Positions 48,125 to 57,387 of a DNA stretch of 64,000 nucleotides are shown one piece after another. The number at the start of each line of letters is the position of its first letter. Position 1 is the first letter of the stretch. Both the position numbers and the translations under genes were made by a program. This DNA comes from Gemmatales bacterium (GTDB lineage: Bacteria > Planctomycetota > Planctomycetia > Gemmatales > Gemmataceae), in NCBI GenBank assembly GCA_026004675.1, contig BPJP01000003.1, positions 558,001 through 622,000 on the forward strand. The letters are read 5' to 3'. The notes beneath the pieces were generated by a model. That model saw only the letters and a list, made by a program, of their open reading frames with translations. It was not told the DNA's origin and did no database searches.

Positions 48125-48787
48125 ATGAAGCGCGGGATTATCATTGTCATGCTCGGGCTGGTGTTGGCCGCTCCGGTCAGCGCCGCGGGAATTAGTGGCC
48201 AGTACGTCGAAGCGCGAACGTGCGACATTTGGACAGGCCCCTGCTTCGCCAATGCGGAAACCCACCTGGCCGGCAAACATGCCGTGATGGCTTGGAGTAT
48301 CGACCAAGGCTCGTATAACGGGGTGCCGCTCGACGGTCTGAGCATCGTGGCCGTCGTCTCCGCCCACACGACCATCGGCATCAAACAAAACAAACCTGCG
48401 CGGTCGGTCTTGATCGTCGATGAACGTGCGACGGACGCGCAACGGGAAGCATTGATCGAGTTCGCTCGCCAGCGGGCGGCCGACTGGCTGCAAAACGTCG
48501 TCGCCATCGAGAGTGCTCCCATCAAACTGGAAATGTGCCCGTGCAAGAACAATTCTTGTGCGATCCTGACTGCGGGCAAATTGGCACGCGTCGAGACCCG
48601 CTGCATTTACGACCACTTCGACAAGGTGTGCGGCAACGAAAGCGCCTTTTATCCGCCCATGTCCAAACAGGTCAAAGTCAAGGCTGCTGCCGTGGTCGAC
48701 CATCGCTATAAAGGCAAGGCACTCAACGAAACGTGGGTCGACAAGGAACGAACGGGCGCCTATATCGGCTCGTTCGACATTCGTTGA
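48125..48787 (+). CDS. Exported DUF1326 protein
   Basis: A 220-residue exported protein; ATG 48125 follows AACAGGAGG, with a signal ending near APVSAAG. The mature N terminus GQYVEARTCDIWTGPCFANAE matches DUF1326, whose conserved Cys pair and acidic residues suggest metal binding, though no function is established. Further cysteines (MCPCKNNSC, RCIYDHFDKVCGN) could form disulfides or a metal site. It is divergent from the receiver-kinase gene across about 280 bases that hold no other gene I can support. Confidence 0.8.
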   Translation: MKRGIIIVMLGLVLAAPVSAAGISGQYVEARTCDIWTGPCFANAETHLAGKHAVMAWSIDQGSYNGVPLDGLSIVAVVSAHTTIGIKQNKPARSVLIVDERATDAQREALIEFARQRAADWLQNVVAIESAPIKLEMCPCKNNSCAILTAGKLARVETRCIYDHFDKVCGNESAFYPPMSKQVKVKAAAVVDHRYKGKALNETWVDKERTGAYIGSFDIR

Positions 48788-48961
48788 TCGCCGAATTCTA
48801 TTATTTCGGCCAACTGATCTTCAACGGTTTCGTGTTCGATCCTTTTCTCCGCTTCGCGGGGGAAAGGATCGTTTCATCTTTGAGCCATGCCATCTGGGAT
48901 AGCGGTTCCAGTCTGCGTCTCGTTTGCATGAAAACAACGTGCTTGCTCGAAAGTCCAGCCC

Positions 48962-50413
48962 ATGCCGTCGACCAACGATTACGCCCGCCGGGAACATCAC
49001 GACTTTGTCGGAGCAACCGCCCAGGCGCTTGAGGATGCTCCGCTGCAGGCGGCATTGCTGCGCCTCACCGGAACCCTGATGGCTGCCAACCGCCGAGGTT
49101 ATGCTTCCTTTCCGGGTAGCGACCAGCTCCGCGACTACGCCAAGCAGATCAAGGAACATACGCTGGCCCATCTGGACCAGTATTTGGAAGAGTTGGAAGC
49201 ATCGATTCACCGCCTTGGCGGGCATGTCCATTGGGCGGCGGACGCCGAGGAAGCGCGGCGGATCGTTGTCGGAATCGCCCAACGGAGCGGCTGTTGCCGG
49301 GCTGTCAAATCCAAGTCGATGACCACCGAAGAAATCCATCTCAATCCCGCGCTGGAAAAGGCCGGCATCGAAGTGACCGAAACCGACTTCGGCGAGTTCG
49401 TCATCCAACTGGCAGGCGAGCGCCCTTCCCATCTCGTGGCACCCGCGGTCCACCACACACGCGAAAGCATCAGCCGACTCCTGTCCCGGCACCTGGGTAC
49501 TTCGCTGCCCGATGACGCCCGAACCTTGGCCATGAAAGGACGTGAACTGCTGCGGGCCAAATTCCATCGAGCCGACCTGGGCATCACCGGCGCCAACTTC
49601 GCTATCGCTGAAACCGGTACCATCGTCTTGATCACCAATGAAGGAAACGGCCGGCTGACAACGACCTGCCCGCGCGTTCATATCGCCATCATGGGCATGG
49701 AGAAGGTTTTGCCCCGTCTCGAGCACTTGCCCGTTTTTCTCAAGCTGTTGGCACGCGCCGCGACCGGCCAGACCATGTCCGTCTACAGCACTTTGTTGAC
49801 CGGACCGAGGCGACAGGGAGAAAAAGACGGCCCCGAAGCCTTTCATCTTGTTATCCTGGATAATGGCCGATCGCGGATTCTGGCGACCCCGTTTCGTGAA
49901 AGCCTGCAATGCATTCGTTGCGGCGCCTGCCTCAACGCCTGTCCGGTTTACCGCCGAATCGGCGGCCATGCCTACGGCGGCGTCTACTCCGGGCCTATCG
50001 GCAGTATCCTCACCCCCCTCTACGACAGTGTCGAAGCCAATCCACACTTGCCTCACGCCTCGTCGCTTTGCGGCGCCTGCCTCAGCGCCTGTCCCGTTCG
50101 CATCAATATTCCGAGGATGCTGATCGGGCTTAGGGAACTGCAACATCATCGGAAAGCGGATCGCTGGGAAAGGCTGGCCTATTGGCTGTGGAAAGAAGTT
50201 CTGCGGCGACCCTGGCTCTATCGGCTCTCCCTTCGCGCCGCCCGCCTTCTGCTTCGTCCTCTGGCACGCAACGGTTGGCTGCGAGAGCTTCCCGGCGCAG
50301 GGGCCAACTGGACCGCAGTCCGCGATTTTCCCGCCCCCGCGCCTCGATCCTTCCGTGACCTGTGGCCCCGTCTCCTGAACGAAGGCGAGCGCCATTCCAC
50401 GGCGACACGCTGA
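48962..50413 (+). CDS. lutB: LutB-type Fe-S protein of the lactate-utilisation family
   Basis: A 483-residue protein of the LutB/LldF family, which together with LutA and LutC oxidises L-lactate. The N-terminal LUD domain is visible as KSKSMTTEEIHLNPALEKAGIEVTETDFGEFVIQL and GITGANFAIAETGTIVLITNEGNGR. Two 4Fe-4S motifs follow (CIRCGACLNACPVYR and CGACLSACPVRINIP). The C-terminal region is Arg/Leu-rich. No lutA or lutC lies beside it, so partners must be elsewhere or the role differs. Confidence 0.88.
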   Translation: MPSTNDYARREHHDFVGATAQALEDAPLQAALLRLTGTLMAANRRGYASFPGSDQLRDYAKQIKEHTLAHLDQYLEELEASIHRLGGHVHWAADAEEARRIVVGIAQRSGCCRAVKSKSMTTEEIHLNPALEKAGIEVTETDFGEFVIQLAGERPSHLVAPAVHHTRESISRLLSRHLGTSLPDDARTLAMKGRELLRAKFHRADLGITGANFAIAETGTIVLITNEGNGRLTTTCPRVHIAIMGMEKVLPRLEHLPVFLKLLARAATGQTMSVYSTLLTGPRRQGEKDGPEAFHLVILDNGRSRILATPFRESLQCIRCGACLNACPVYRRIGGHAYGGVYSGPIGSILTPLYDSVEANPHLPHASSLCGACLSACPVRINIPRMLIGLRELQHHRKADRWERLAYWLWKEVLRRPWLYRLSLRAARLLLRPLARNGWLRELPGAGANWTAVRDFPAPAPRSFRDLWPRLLNEGERHSTATR

Positions 50414-50530
50414 AGCACGGCGTTCTCCTGCGACGGACAAGGTACGCCCATTTCGTCATAGAGCCTCTTGTGCAGTATGTGCATTGTGTCGTGTGCTTCG
50501 CTGACGAAAAGAAGTAGGCAGCAATCGCGA

Positions 50531-51190
50531 TCACTTCTGTCCCAGACACACCATCTCAATATGCTCGACGATCGGTTTTAGCCTGGGATCGTTCTTGGCT
50601 GGGGCCAGACGTCTTTTGTAGACTTCGCCGATTTTTTCGACGTAGTCGGGCGTTGAAACCCGATCGAACGGGATCTCGATGAAGGTGTCGGCGAGAGATT
50701 TGAAGTCCGCGTCAAATTTTTCCTTTTCTCTCTTAGTCGCTTTTTCGCCCGGTCGGTTCTGGTATCTATCGGCAAGGTCTTTCAAACATTTCAGTTTCTG
50801 GATGCCGGCGCGTACGTCTTTGATCAAGTTCTTCGATTTTTGGCAAGCGACAAGTTTCAGCACCTGGCCATCGAGTTTCTGGCTGATGGCTCGGTCGATG
50901 TAACGGCGTGCTGATTCGACGTCGTTGTTTTTCAAATCGAAATCGATGATGCGGCTGATGTAGAGGGCGACCATTCCAGGCGGTCGAGGGGTCAGCGGAT
51001 TGTCGCTGATTTGCAGCATTTTCTTGTAATAGGCAATGATTTCGGATTCTTCTTTCGCATCCCTGGGAGGCCATGGATCGGGCGCGGGGCGAAATACCCC
51101 CATCGCAACATAGACAACGTAGCCGATGGCAAACGCGCAGACCACCACATAAACGAGCATGGAAACGGATTCGATCGCGGCTTTTTGCAT
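50531..51190 (-). CDS. Single-pass membrane protein of unknown function
   Basis: A 219-residue protein; ATG 51190 is preceded by AGGGGA. One N-terminal membrane helix (SVSMLVYVVVCAFAIGYVVYVAM) is followed by a charged helical domain (AYYKKMLQISDNP, ARRYIDRAISQKLDGQVLKLVACQKSKNLI). No motif identifies a function. It is convergent with the LutB-like gene and divergent from the fusion dehydrogenase, which starts 178 bases away. Confidence 0.6.
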   Translation of the reverse strand: MQKAAIESVSMLVYVVVCAFAIGYVVYVAMGVFRPAPDPWPPRDAKEESEIIAYYKKMLQISDNPLTPRPPGMVALYISRIIDFDLKNNDVESARRYIDRAISQKLDGQVLKLVACQKSKNLIKDVRAGIQKLKCLKDLADRYQNRPGEKATKREKEKFDADFKSLADTFIEIPFDRVSTPDYVEKIGEVYKRRLAPAKNDPRLKPIVEHIEMVCLGQK

Positions 51191-51367
51191 GCATGTCCCC
51201 TGATACGGATGCTTTATCCGCGACACGGCGCCTGATCCGGTCGTCGATCGCCGATTTCATTTCTTTTTACCGCGAATCAGTGGCAAATTACAATCATTGC
51301 CGACCGGCAAATCGTCGCGTAAAGTGGCAAGTGCCCAAAAGCTTCCTGACAGAGCGGAGTTGTTGCC

Positions 51368-53350
51368 ATGCGTACCCCGGTTCGTTTTCTCTTTATTGTC
51401 GCGGCGGCTCTGCTGCCGGCTTCCCTGCGCGCGGTCGAACCGCCCAAAATGAAATTCAACGAGGTCAAGGAAGTCGTCCCGGGCGTCTTCTTCCGCTACT
51501 CGTCGATCGACTTCAACCGCGAAGACGATATCGAAGTCCCTTTTGGCGGTTCGAATCATGCCTGGATCGTCTTTGAAGATTATGTCGTCGTCATCGACGC
51601 GAATTTCCCGAGCAACGCCGAGAAGGTGATTGCCGACATCAAAAAGACCACCAAGAAGCCGATTCGCTATGTCCTCGATACGCACCATCACGGCGATCAT
51701 GCTTACGGCAATGCCGTCTTTATCAAGGAGGGTGCGACCGTCATCGCACATCGGGAATGCGTTCGTTGGCTGCGTGAGAAAGGGGCCCGCGAATATGCTG
51801 ACGCTGCCCGCGGCCCCATGGGACGCGAAGACTTGCGCCGATATCCTCTCAAAATCCCCACCATCGTGTTCGACGATAAGCTCGTGCTCGACGACGGCAA
51901 GCAGCGCGTCGAGTTTTTGCACTTCGGCCATGCCCATACCCCCGGCGATGCTGTCGCCTATTTGCCCAGACACAAGATTCTCATCACTGGCGACGCCTGC
52001 CCCAACGGGCCCTTCAGCTACACGGGACATTCCGACACTGCCTCCTGGATTCGTGTCCTCGAACGGATGCAAGGCCTCGATATCGATCTCGTTTTCCCAG
52101 GCCACGGGCCGATTACCACCAAAGAGGTGCTGGCCAAAAAGAAACGCTACTTTATCGAACTTCGGCAACAGGTCCAAAAAGGCATCGATGCCGGCAAGAG
52201 CATCGACGAAATCATCAAGAGCATCGACATGCCCTGGTACAAGGAATGGACCGGAGTGCCGGCGAACTCACGTGTGGAAAACATACGCCACGTATACGGC
52301 GAGTTGACCGGCCTGGTGACGCCGCCAGCACTGCTTTGGGAATTCCAACTGCACGAAGGCCCTTCGCCAACCAGGGAAGACAAGGGCTGGACGAAGCCGA
52401 AACGAATCGTCGTTCCCAACCTGATGCCTGCCCGGCTGGCGGAACTGAAAAGGCTGGCGCCGGAGATCGAGTTCGTGCCGGTAAAAACGGCGGAGGAGGC
52501 TGCCCGCGAAGCAGCCGACGCCGATGCCGTGGTCGGCTTTTGTACTCCCGACATCATCCGTGCCGGCAAGAATCTGCGCTGGATCCAGGTTCGCTCCGCC
52601 GGCGTCGAACACTATTTGACTCCCGAACTCGTCAAAAGCGACATCGTTCTGACCAACACCCAGAAAATCTACGGCCCGAACGTGGCGGACCAGGCATTCG
52701 CTCTGCTTCTCATGCTCACGCGCAAGAGCCACAAGGGACTGCAACCACGTCCGGCCAAAACGCCCCTTTGGCAATGGCTCCGAGACGTCGAACCGGTCGA
52801 ACTGCATGGTAAAACGATGCTCGTCGTCGGGCTGGGTGGCATCGGTACGCAAGTGGCCCGCCGGGCGCACGGCTTCGGCATGCGCGTCTATGCCATCGAC
52901 CCGGCCAGCGCAACGAAACCCGATTTCGTCTCCGCCGTTTACCATCCCGATCGACTCGACGCCATGCTCCCCAAGGCGGACGTCGTCGTCGTTTCGTGCC
53001 CTCTGACCAAGAAGACCCAGGGAATGTTCGCCGCCAGGCAATTCAAAGCTATGAAGCCGACCGCCTTTTTCATCAACGTCGCTCGCGGGCGGATCGTGCA
53101 TACGCCCGACCTCGTCGCGGCCCTGGAAAACAAAACGATCGCCGGCGCCGGTCTCGACGTGGTCGATCCGGAACCTCTGCCCGACGAGCACCCACTGTGG
53201 CGGCTGCCCAACTGTGTCATCAGCCCCCATCTTGGCGGGCAAGCGCCCCAGGCCATGGTGCGCCGATGGCTCCTTTTCCGCGAAAACATACGCCGATTCG
53301 TCGAAGGCGAACGGCTTTTGGGAGTCGTCGATAAACAAAAGGGATATTGA
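51368..53350 (+). CDS. Metallo-beta-lactamase-fold hydrolase fused to a D-2-hydroxyacid dehydrogenase
   Basis: A 660-residue exported fusion with a signal ending near LRAVEPP. Residues about 30-300 are a metallo-beta-lactamase fold: THHHGDH (106-111) binds the metals, then HFGHAHTPGD, ITGDACPNG and FPGHGP. Residues about 345-660 are a D-isomer-specific 2-hydroxyacid dehydrogenase with the NAD-binding VGLGGIGTQVARRA and catalytic Arg (VARGRIV), Glu (DPEPLPDE) and His (SPHLGG). The two enzyme types are usually separate. A signal peptide on an NAD-dependent domain is odd, as NAD is not normally periplasmic. The stop is nine bases before the SDR gene, so they are co-transcribed. Confidence 0.88.
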   Translation: MRTPVRFLFIVAAALLPASLRAVEPPKMKFNEVKEVVPGVFFRYSSIDFNREDDIEVPFGGSNHAWIVFEDYVVVIDANFPSNAEKVIADIKKTTKKPIRYVLDTHHHGDHAYGNAVFIKEGATVIAHRECVRWLREKGAREYADAARGPMGREDLRRYPLKIPTIVFDDKLVLDDGKQRVEFLHFGHAHTPGDAVAYLPRHKILITGDACPNGPFSYTGHSDTASWIRVLERMQGLDIDLVFPGHGPITTKEVLAKKKRYFIELRQQVQKGIDAGKSIDEIIKSIDMPWYKEWTGVPANSRVENIRHVYGELTGLVTPPALLWEFQLHEGPSPTREDKGWTKPKRIVVPNLMPARLAELKRLAPEIEFVPVKTAEEAAREAADADAVVGFCTPDIIRAGKNLRWIQVRSAGVEHYLTPELVKSDIVLTNTQKIYGPNVADQAFALLLMLTRKSHKGLQPRPAKTPLWQWLRDVEPVELHGKTMLVVGLGGIGTQVARRAHGFGMRVYAIDPASATKPDFVSAVYHPDRLDAMLPKADVVVVSCPLTKKTQGMFAARQFKAMKPTAFFINVARGRIVHTPDLVAALENKTIAGAGLDVVDPEPLPDEHPLWRLPNCVISPHLGGQAPQAMVRRWLLFRENIRRFVEGERLLGVVDKQKGY

Positions 53351-53359
53351 CGCACAACC

Positions 53360-54121
53360 ATGTCGCAGCGGCTTGCCAATAAACGCTGTCTCATTGTGGG
53401 CGGCACCTCGGGGATCGGTTTGGCGTCGGCTGGCCGATTCGTCGAAGAGGGCGCGCAGGTCGTTGTTGCCGGTCTGGACCCGCCCGCCGGCGGTGCCTCG
53501 TCGAAAAAATCCTATTTCGTTCGTTGCGACGCCACCGATTCGAAGCAGGTCGACGCTCTGTTTGAAGAGGCGGTCCGCCAATTGGGTGGCCTCGACGTTT
53601 TGTTCCATGTGGCGGGGGGCAGCGGCCGGCGTTTTGGCGACGGCCCGCTGCACGAATGCACGGAGGAAGGTTTCAAGCAAACGATCGAACTGAATCTCAC
53701 GTCCGTCTTTTTGACCAATCGCCGAGCCTTGCAGGTTTTTCTCAGCCAAGGACAAGGAGGAGTCATTCTGAATGTTTCCAGCGTGTTGGCGTGGTCGCCG
53801 GCGCCGGAGCATTTCGACACTTGCGCCTATGCCGCCGCCAAGGGGGGAATCCTTTCTTTGAGCCGACTGGCGGCCGCCCGTTATGCCAGGGACGGCATCC
53901 GCGTCAACGTTCTGGCTCCTGGTTTGATCGCCACCCCGATGTCAGCACGGGCGACGACCGATCCCGTCATCGGGAGTTTTCTAAAAGGAAAGCAGCCGTT
54001 GTGCGGCGGCCCTGGCCGACCGGAAGACTGTGCTGAGGCGGCTGTCTTCCTGGCAAGCGACGAAGCCCGATCGATCACGGGAGCCATTCTTCCCGTCGAC
54101 GGTGGCTGGAGCGTGGCGTAG
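53360..54121 (+). CDS. Short-chain dehydrogenase/reductase
   Basis: A 253-residue classical SDR. The cofactor motif is GGTSGIGLAS, followed by the catalytic Ser in ILNVSSVLAWS and the YxxxK pair in CAYAAAKGG. NVLAPGLIATPM and the C-terminal GAILPVDGGWSVA are also typical. The substrate is unknown. It follows the hydrolase-dehydrogenase fusion by nine bases and may act in the same pathway on a keto or hydroxy acid derivative. Confidence 0.9.
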   Translation: MSQRLANKRCLIVGGTSGIGLASAGRFVEEGAQVVVAGLDPPAGGASSKKSYFVRCDATDSKQVDALFEEAVRQLGGLDVLFHVAGGSGRRFGDGPLHECTEEGFKQTIELNLTSVFLTNRRALQVFLSQGQGGVILNVSSVLAWSPAPEHFDTCAYAAAKGGILSLSRLAAARYARDGIRVNVLAPGLIATPMSARATTDPVIGSFLKGKQPLCGGPGRPEDCAEAAVFLASDEARSITGAILPVDGGWSVA

Positions 54122-54143
54122 TGTCGGGCGCGCTTGGGATTTC

Positions 54144-55271
54144 CTAGCGCTGATAGATCGGCAGCGACGCTTTTTCCAGTTGCAAAATCGTCAAGAAGAC
54201 GGAAGTGGCGTAGACCTGCCCGATATTGGACCATTGGCCGCCGGCACCGACCCAGCTGCCGTTGGCTTGTTGCGTCTTCGCCAGGTAGTCGAACGTTTGC
54301 TTGCGGTATGTGCTCCACGTCATCGGGTTTTTGATATCGGGGAAATACGATTTGAAACGGTCATCGCCGAGAATATAGAGTGCTTGTGCCCAATAGTAGT
54401 GGGTGTACTCGTCGTGACCTCGGCGGCGGCCCGATCCGAGTGGTACGACGTTGGCCTGGCAGTACCTCATCCAATCTTTGATGATGGGTGCGTTGTATCT
54501 GCCCGCCGAAAACATGCAGACCAGACCGGCAGTCGTCAATCCTGGCGTGATGGCAGGGCGTCCGGGGCGGTAGCCCACTTCTTTCATCCCGGCGCCTTTG
54601 TTGATCGAACATACGGAGAGATATTTCTCGGCCTTGTCGATGGTTTCTTTCGGGACGACGATGCCGGCGTTGCGAGCGGCGCGGAGTGCTTGCAGCTGGG
54701 TGACAGCTACCGAGCCTTCGTCCTGGTTGCTGTTGGCGGTGTAATACCATCCTCCCTGGTTGCTTTGGGCATTGCAGGTGAACTTGACGGCCCGAGTGAG
54801 GATGTCCTCAAGTTTGCGCCGCTGTTCGGCGTCCGATTCTTCGCCGTAGACGCTGGCGAGGAACAGCAGGCCGAAGCCGTGGCCGTACATGTAACGCGCT
54901 CTTTCCGTCGGATCGGAAGGATCGACGAGCAGGCCGTTGCGCTGGCTTCGGGCCATAAACCACTCGACGGCCCGATTGATCTGATTGGCATATTTGCCGC
55001 AGTGGGTGTTGCTTCCTTCCATGAGAAGGGCCATGCCCGCCATGCCCGTCATCGCCGGTTTGTACTGGCCGCCATTGGCCTCCCAGAAACCCTGCGAGCG
55101 CTGTTCTTTGGCCAGCCAATTCAAACCTTTCTCGACAGCGGTGCGATGCTTGGGTTCCAATTCGACGGCACGGCTATTTTTCGGCCATCCCGCCCACGCC
55201 AAGGCACCCATTCCCAGTCCCAGGTGCCCCAACGCTTGCCGACGAGTCAGAAGACGTGTGTCTTTTTCCAT
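54144..55271 (-). CDS. Tat-exported prenyltransferase/squalene-oxidase-like repeat protein
   Basis: A 375-residue paralogue of the protein at 22482-23576, with the same toroid repeats ([69 protein letters not shown]) and the same end, LPIYQR. Unlike that copy, its N terminus has a twin-arginine-type signal (LLTRRQALGHLGLGMGALAWAG), which implies folding before export. A strong AAAGGAGAG precedes ATG 55271. It lies 93 bases downstream of cas6 on the same strand, but nothing links it functionally to the CRISPR genes. Confidence 0.8.
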   Translation of the reverse strand: MEKDTRLLTRRQALGHLGLGMGALAWAGWPKNSRAVELEPKHRTAVEKGLNWLAKEQRSQGFWEANGGQYKPAMTGMAGMALLMEGSNTHCGKYANQINRAVEWFMARSQRNGLLVDPSDPTERARYMYGHGFGLLFLASVYGEESDAEQRRKLEDILTRAVKFTCNAQSNQGGWYYTANSNQDEGSVAVTQLQALRAARNAGIVVPKETIDKAEKYLSVCSINKGAGMKEVGYRPGRPAITPGLTTAGLVCMFSAGRYNAPIIKDWMRYCQANVVPLGSGRRRGHDEYTHYYWAQALYILGDDRFKSYFPDIKNPMTWSTYRKQTFDYLAKTQQANGSWVGAGGQWSNIGQVYATSVFLTILQLEKASLPIYQR

Positions 55272-55364
55272 CGCTCTCTCCTTTCGGCAAGATGGGCGCC
55301 AATACGCCCGACTGAAAAGACGATGCAGCCGACAGGTGCTAACGCCGGTTTGCCCGCTTCGCGG

Positions 55365-56330
55365 TCAATCCGACGCTGGTCGCAACTGCCAGCGCCCCGC
55401 GCCGGCGACGCGGTCGGTCCCCACGTGAACGACTCCTCCCCACTGCACCCAGGCGAACAGCGCCTTCGGCACTGGCCCGTACCAACCCCGGCCCACGATG
55501 CCCCGTGCCAGGCGTTCCCCGCTTCGGCTGGAAGCGCGGCGTTGCTCGAAATACTCATACGACGCCGACTCGAGCGCCACCTCGTTGGCGCAATGCTTGA
55601 GCGTCTCGAAGTCCGCGTCCAGCCGACGATTGAATTCCAGAGCATAAAGCGCGCCCAATACGCGCGCTGAGGCGCGAAACAAATCCGCAAACGTTGGCCT
55701 CAACAGCAAAAACCTCGGTCGGCTTCCCCACCTCGTCTGCCGAACCGGGCAACCTGGCTCCGGCCTCTCCGTGTGCAACGTCAACGGCGACTGCAACGCG
55801 ATTTCCACTCGCCCGATCTCTCCTTCCTCATCCGCCAAGGTTGTTGGCAGCGCGATCGTTTCTTCCCGGTCTTCCGTTCCGAGAACGTCGAATGCGATTC
55901 CGTCCGGCCCCAGAATGGAGCGCTGTCCCGCCTTTTCGAGCATCGCCCACAGCATTTCAACCTGCTGGGCAGCGCGGCGGCCAAGAAAAAGGATTTCGAG
56001 AGGCAACTCCGTCCCCGTCTGGCAAACGCGCGGGCACGGAAACGACGGCGCAAACACCACCGGCCGGGCAATGTCCCCTTGACCCTGGAAGAATACCTCG
56101 CTTGCTCCGGCATCCGGCTCCAGCGTCATGCCGTAAGAACAATCGTTCATGTACTCACAGCCTTTGCAATATCGCCACTTCCCGAATCGATCCGCTACCG
56201 GCTGACGGCAAACGTTGTCGCGAAAGAGACGGGCCACCAAACCGCGAAGAGTCGGCCCCAGCCACGGCACCAGCCGTCCCGATCCGCGAAATCGCAGCAC
56301 GCACCGACGCCTCAAAATCGGCCAAACCAT
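55365..56330 (-). CDS. cas6: CRISPR pre-crRNA endoribonuclease Cas6
   Basis: A 321-residue Cas6. The N-terminal part has a cysteine cluster (RYCKGCEYMNDCSYGMTLEP) like other Cas6 proteins of this type. The C-terminal RAMP domain is recognisable by FADLFRASARVLGALY, YEYFEQRRASSRSGERLARGIVGRGWYG and the glycine-rich WGGVVHVGTDRVAGAGRWQL. Cas6 cuts precursor RNA below the repeat hairpin and leaves an 8-nt 5' tag, which fits the ATTGAAAC ends of the array. ATG 56330 is preceded by GAGGGGAC and lies 12 bases after the SAVED-like gene, with which it is probably co-transcribed. Confidence 0.85.
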   Translation of the reverse strand: MVWPILRRRCVLRFRGSGRLVPWLGPTLRGLVARLFRDNVCRQPVADRFGKWRYCKGCEYMNDCSYGMTLEPDAGASEVFFQGQGDIARPVVFAPSFPCPRVCQTGTELPLEILFLGRRAAQQVEMLWAMLEKAGQRSILGPDGIAFDVLGTEDREETIALPTTLADEEGEIGRVEIALQSPLTLHTERPEPGCPVRQTRWGSRPRFLLLRPTFADLFRASARVLGALYALEFNRRLDADFETLKHCANEVALESASYEYFEQRRASSRSGERLARGIVGRGWYGPVPKALFAWVQWGGVVHVGTDRVAGAGRWQLRPASD

Positions 56331-56342
56331 GGTCCCCTCGGC

Positions 56343-56858
56343 TTACATTCTCACTGTTTCCACTCGCAAACGACCGATCGGCTGGTATGTCCTCCCGTTG
56401 AAGTGATGCACTATCACCTCCGGACCATTGGCCAACACCGCCCCGGCAAAAACCGCCATCGCCACCGGTATGTTTGCGAACAAGTAAATCCGCGTGATCC
56501 CCAATTCCCGAATTTCCGCCACCTGCTTTTTCACCTGTTCCAAATAGGCCGACCAGTATTCTTCCCGTTCGCCGAATCCTTCTTTCTGGTGCACCTGAAA
56601 CAACTTCATTCCCGTTCGACCCTGCTCCTTCAAATATTCCTGGGCCGACTGGTGGATATCCGTCAACACCGACAGCACCATTGCCACCTCGCGATGCCCG
56701 TGCTTTTCGGCGTAGGCGTCGACCGCCTGCAATTGTTTGCGCCGAACACGTTTCGCCCAGTAGTGTTGCAGCCAAAGAGTGCAAAAAAAGTACACCGTGC
56801 TGCTGAGCGCTGCCATGACCGCACTCACCGGCGCCTGGGATACGATCTGCTGCCACAT
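56343..56858 (-). CDS. Membrane-anchored SAVED/CARF-like protein
   Basis: A 171-residue protein; ATG 56858 follows AAAGGAG. One N-terminal membrane helix (SAVMAALSSTVYFFCTLWLQHYW) and a basic stop-transfer (AKRVRRKQ) precede a Rossmann-like unit of about 115 residues: strand REVAMVLSVLTDIHQSAQEYL, strand MKLFQVHQ, long helix EREEYWSAYLEQVKKQVAEIRELG, then ITRIYLFANIPVAMAVFAGAVL and EVIVHHFNGRTYQPIGRL. The last two segments closely resemble the C-terminal half of SAVED domains, which bind cyclic oligonucleotides. Only one repeat unit is present, so a dimer may build the pocket. Likely a membrane cyclic-nucleotide sensor/effector of a type III system; no nuclease or protease domain is attached. 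Confidence 0.55.
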   Translation of the reverse strand: MWQQIVSQAPVSAVMAALSSTVYFFCTLWLQHYWAKRVRRKQLQAVDAYAEKHGHREVAMVLSVLTDIHQSAQEYLKEQGRTGMKLFQVHQKEGFGEREEYWSAYLEQVKKQVAEIRELGITRIYLFANIPVAMAVFAGAVLANGPEVIVHHFNGRTYQPIGRLRVETVRM

Positions 56859-57019
56859 CGCCCATTCTCCTTTGCTGCGGATGTGATTTGGTCCGTGTTC
56901 CAAAGATACCTACGTTGTCCGGCCAAATTTTTTATGTCGAAATTTTTGAAATTTCTGCTCGCGCTTTCGTAATCCACTCATGAAGGGTATTCGCAAGTTG
57001 CTCCATCCAAGAATCCGAA

Positions 57020-57358
57020 ATGATCCGTTTTTTGATCGCCTATGATATCGCCGATCCGCGCCGTTTGCAGCGCGTTGCCCGGCAAATCGAGAAAAAAGCT
57101 GTTCGGGTCCAGAAGTCCGTCTTTTTGTTCTTCGGCGATGCCAAGGCAGCGAACACCCTTCTGGACGAAACCGTGCCGCTGCTCGACCTGAAAGAAGACA
57201 TCATCCAGGCGTGGCGGCTTGCCGACGGCCAGCCTCCAGAGGGTTTGGTCCGCGGACTTGGCTATGAAGTTCATCCCCTGAGTGTTGTGGCAGCGGACGA
57301 CCGGCCGCGTACCGTCGATCGTTCGCTTTCATCCAACCATAGCTCCAATGGTCAGTGA
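57020..57358 (+). CDS. cas2: CRISPR-associated protein Cas2
   Basis: A 112-residue Cas2 with the ferredoxin-like start MIRFLIAYDIADPRRLQRVARQIEKKAVRVQKSVFLFFGD; the Asp after the first strand (YDIAD) is the conserved acidic residue. Cas2 scaffolds the Cas1 integrase. The C terminus is a Ser/Asn/Arg-rich tail. It is the first gene of a plus-strand operon, 29 bases before the reverse transcriptase and divergent from the SAVED-cas6 pair across 161 bases. Confidence 0.93.
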   Translation: MIRFLIAYDIADPRRLQRVARQIEKKAVRVQKSVFLFFGDAKAANTLLDETVPLLDLKEDIIQAWRLADGQPPEGLVRGLGYEVHPLSVVAADDRPRTVDRSLSSNHSSNGQ

Positions 57359-57387
57359 GATCGCGTCCTTAAGGAAGGAGGCACAAA

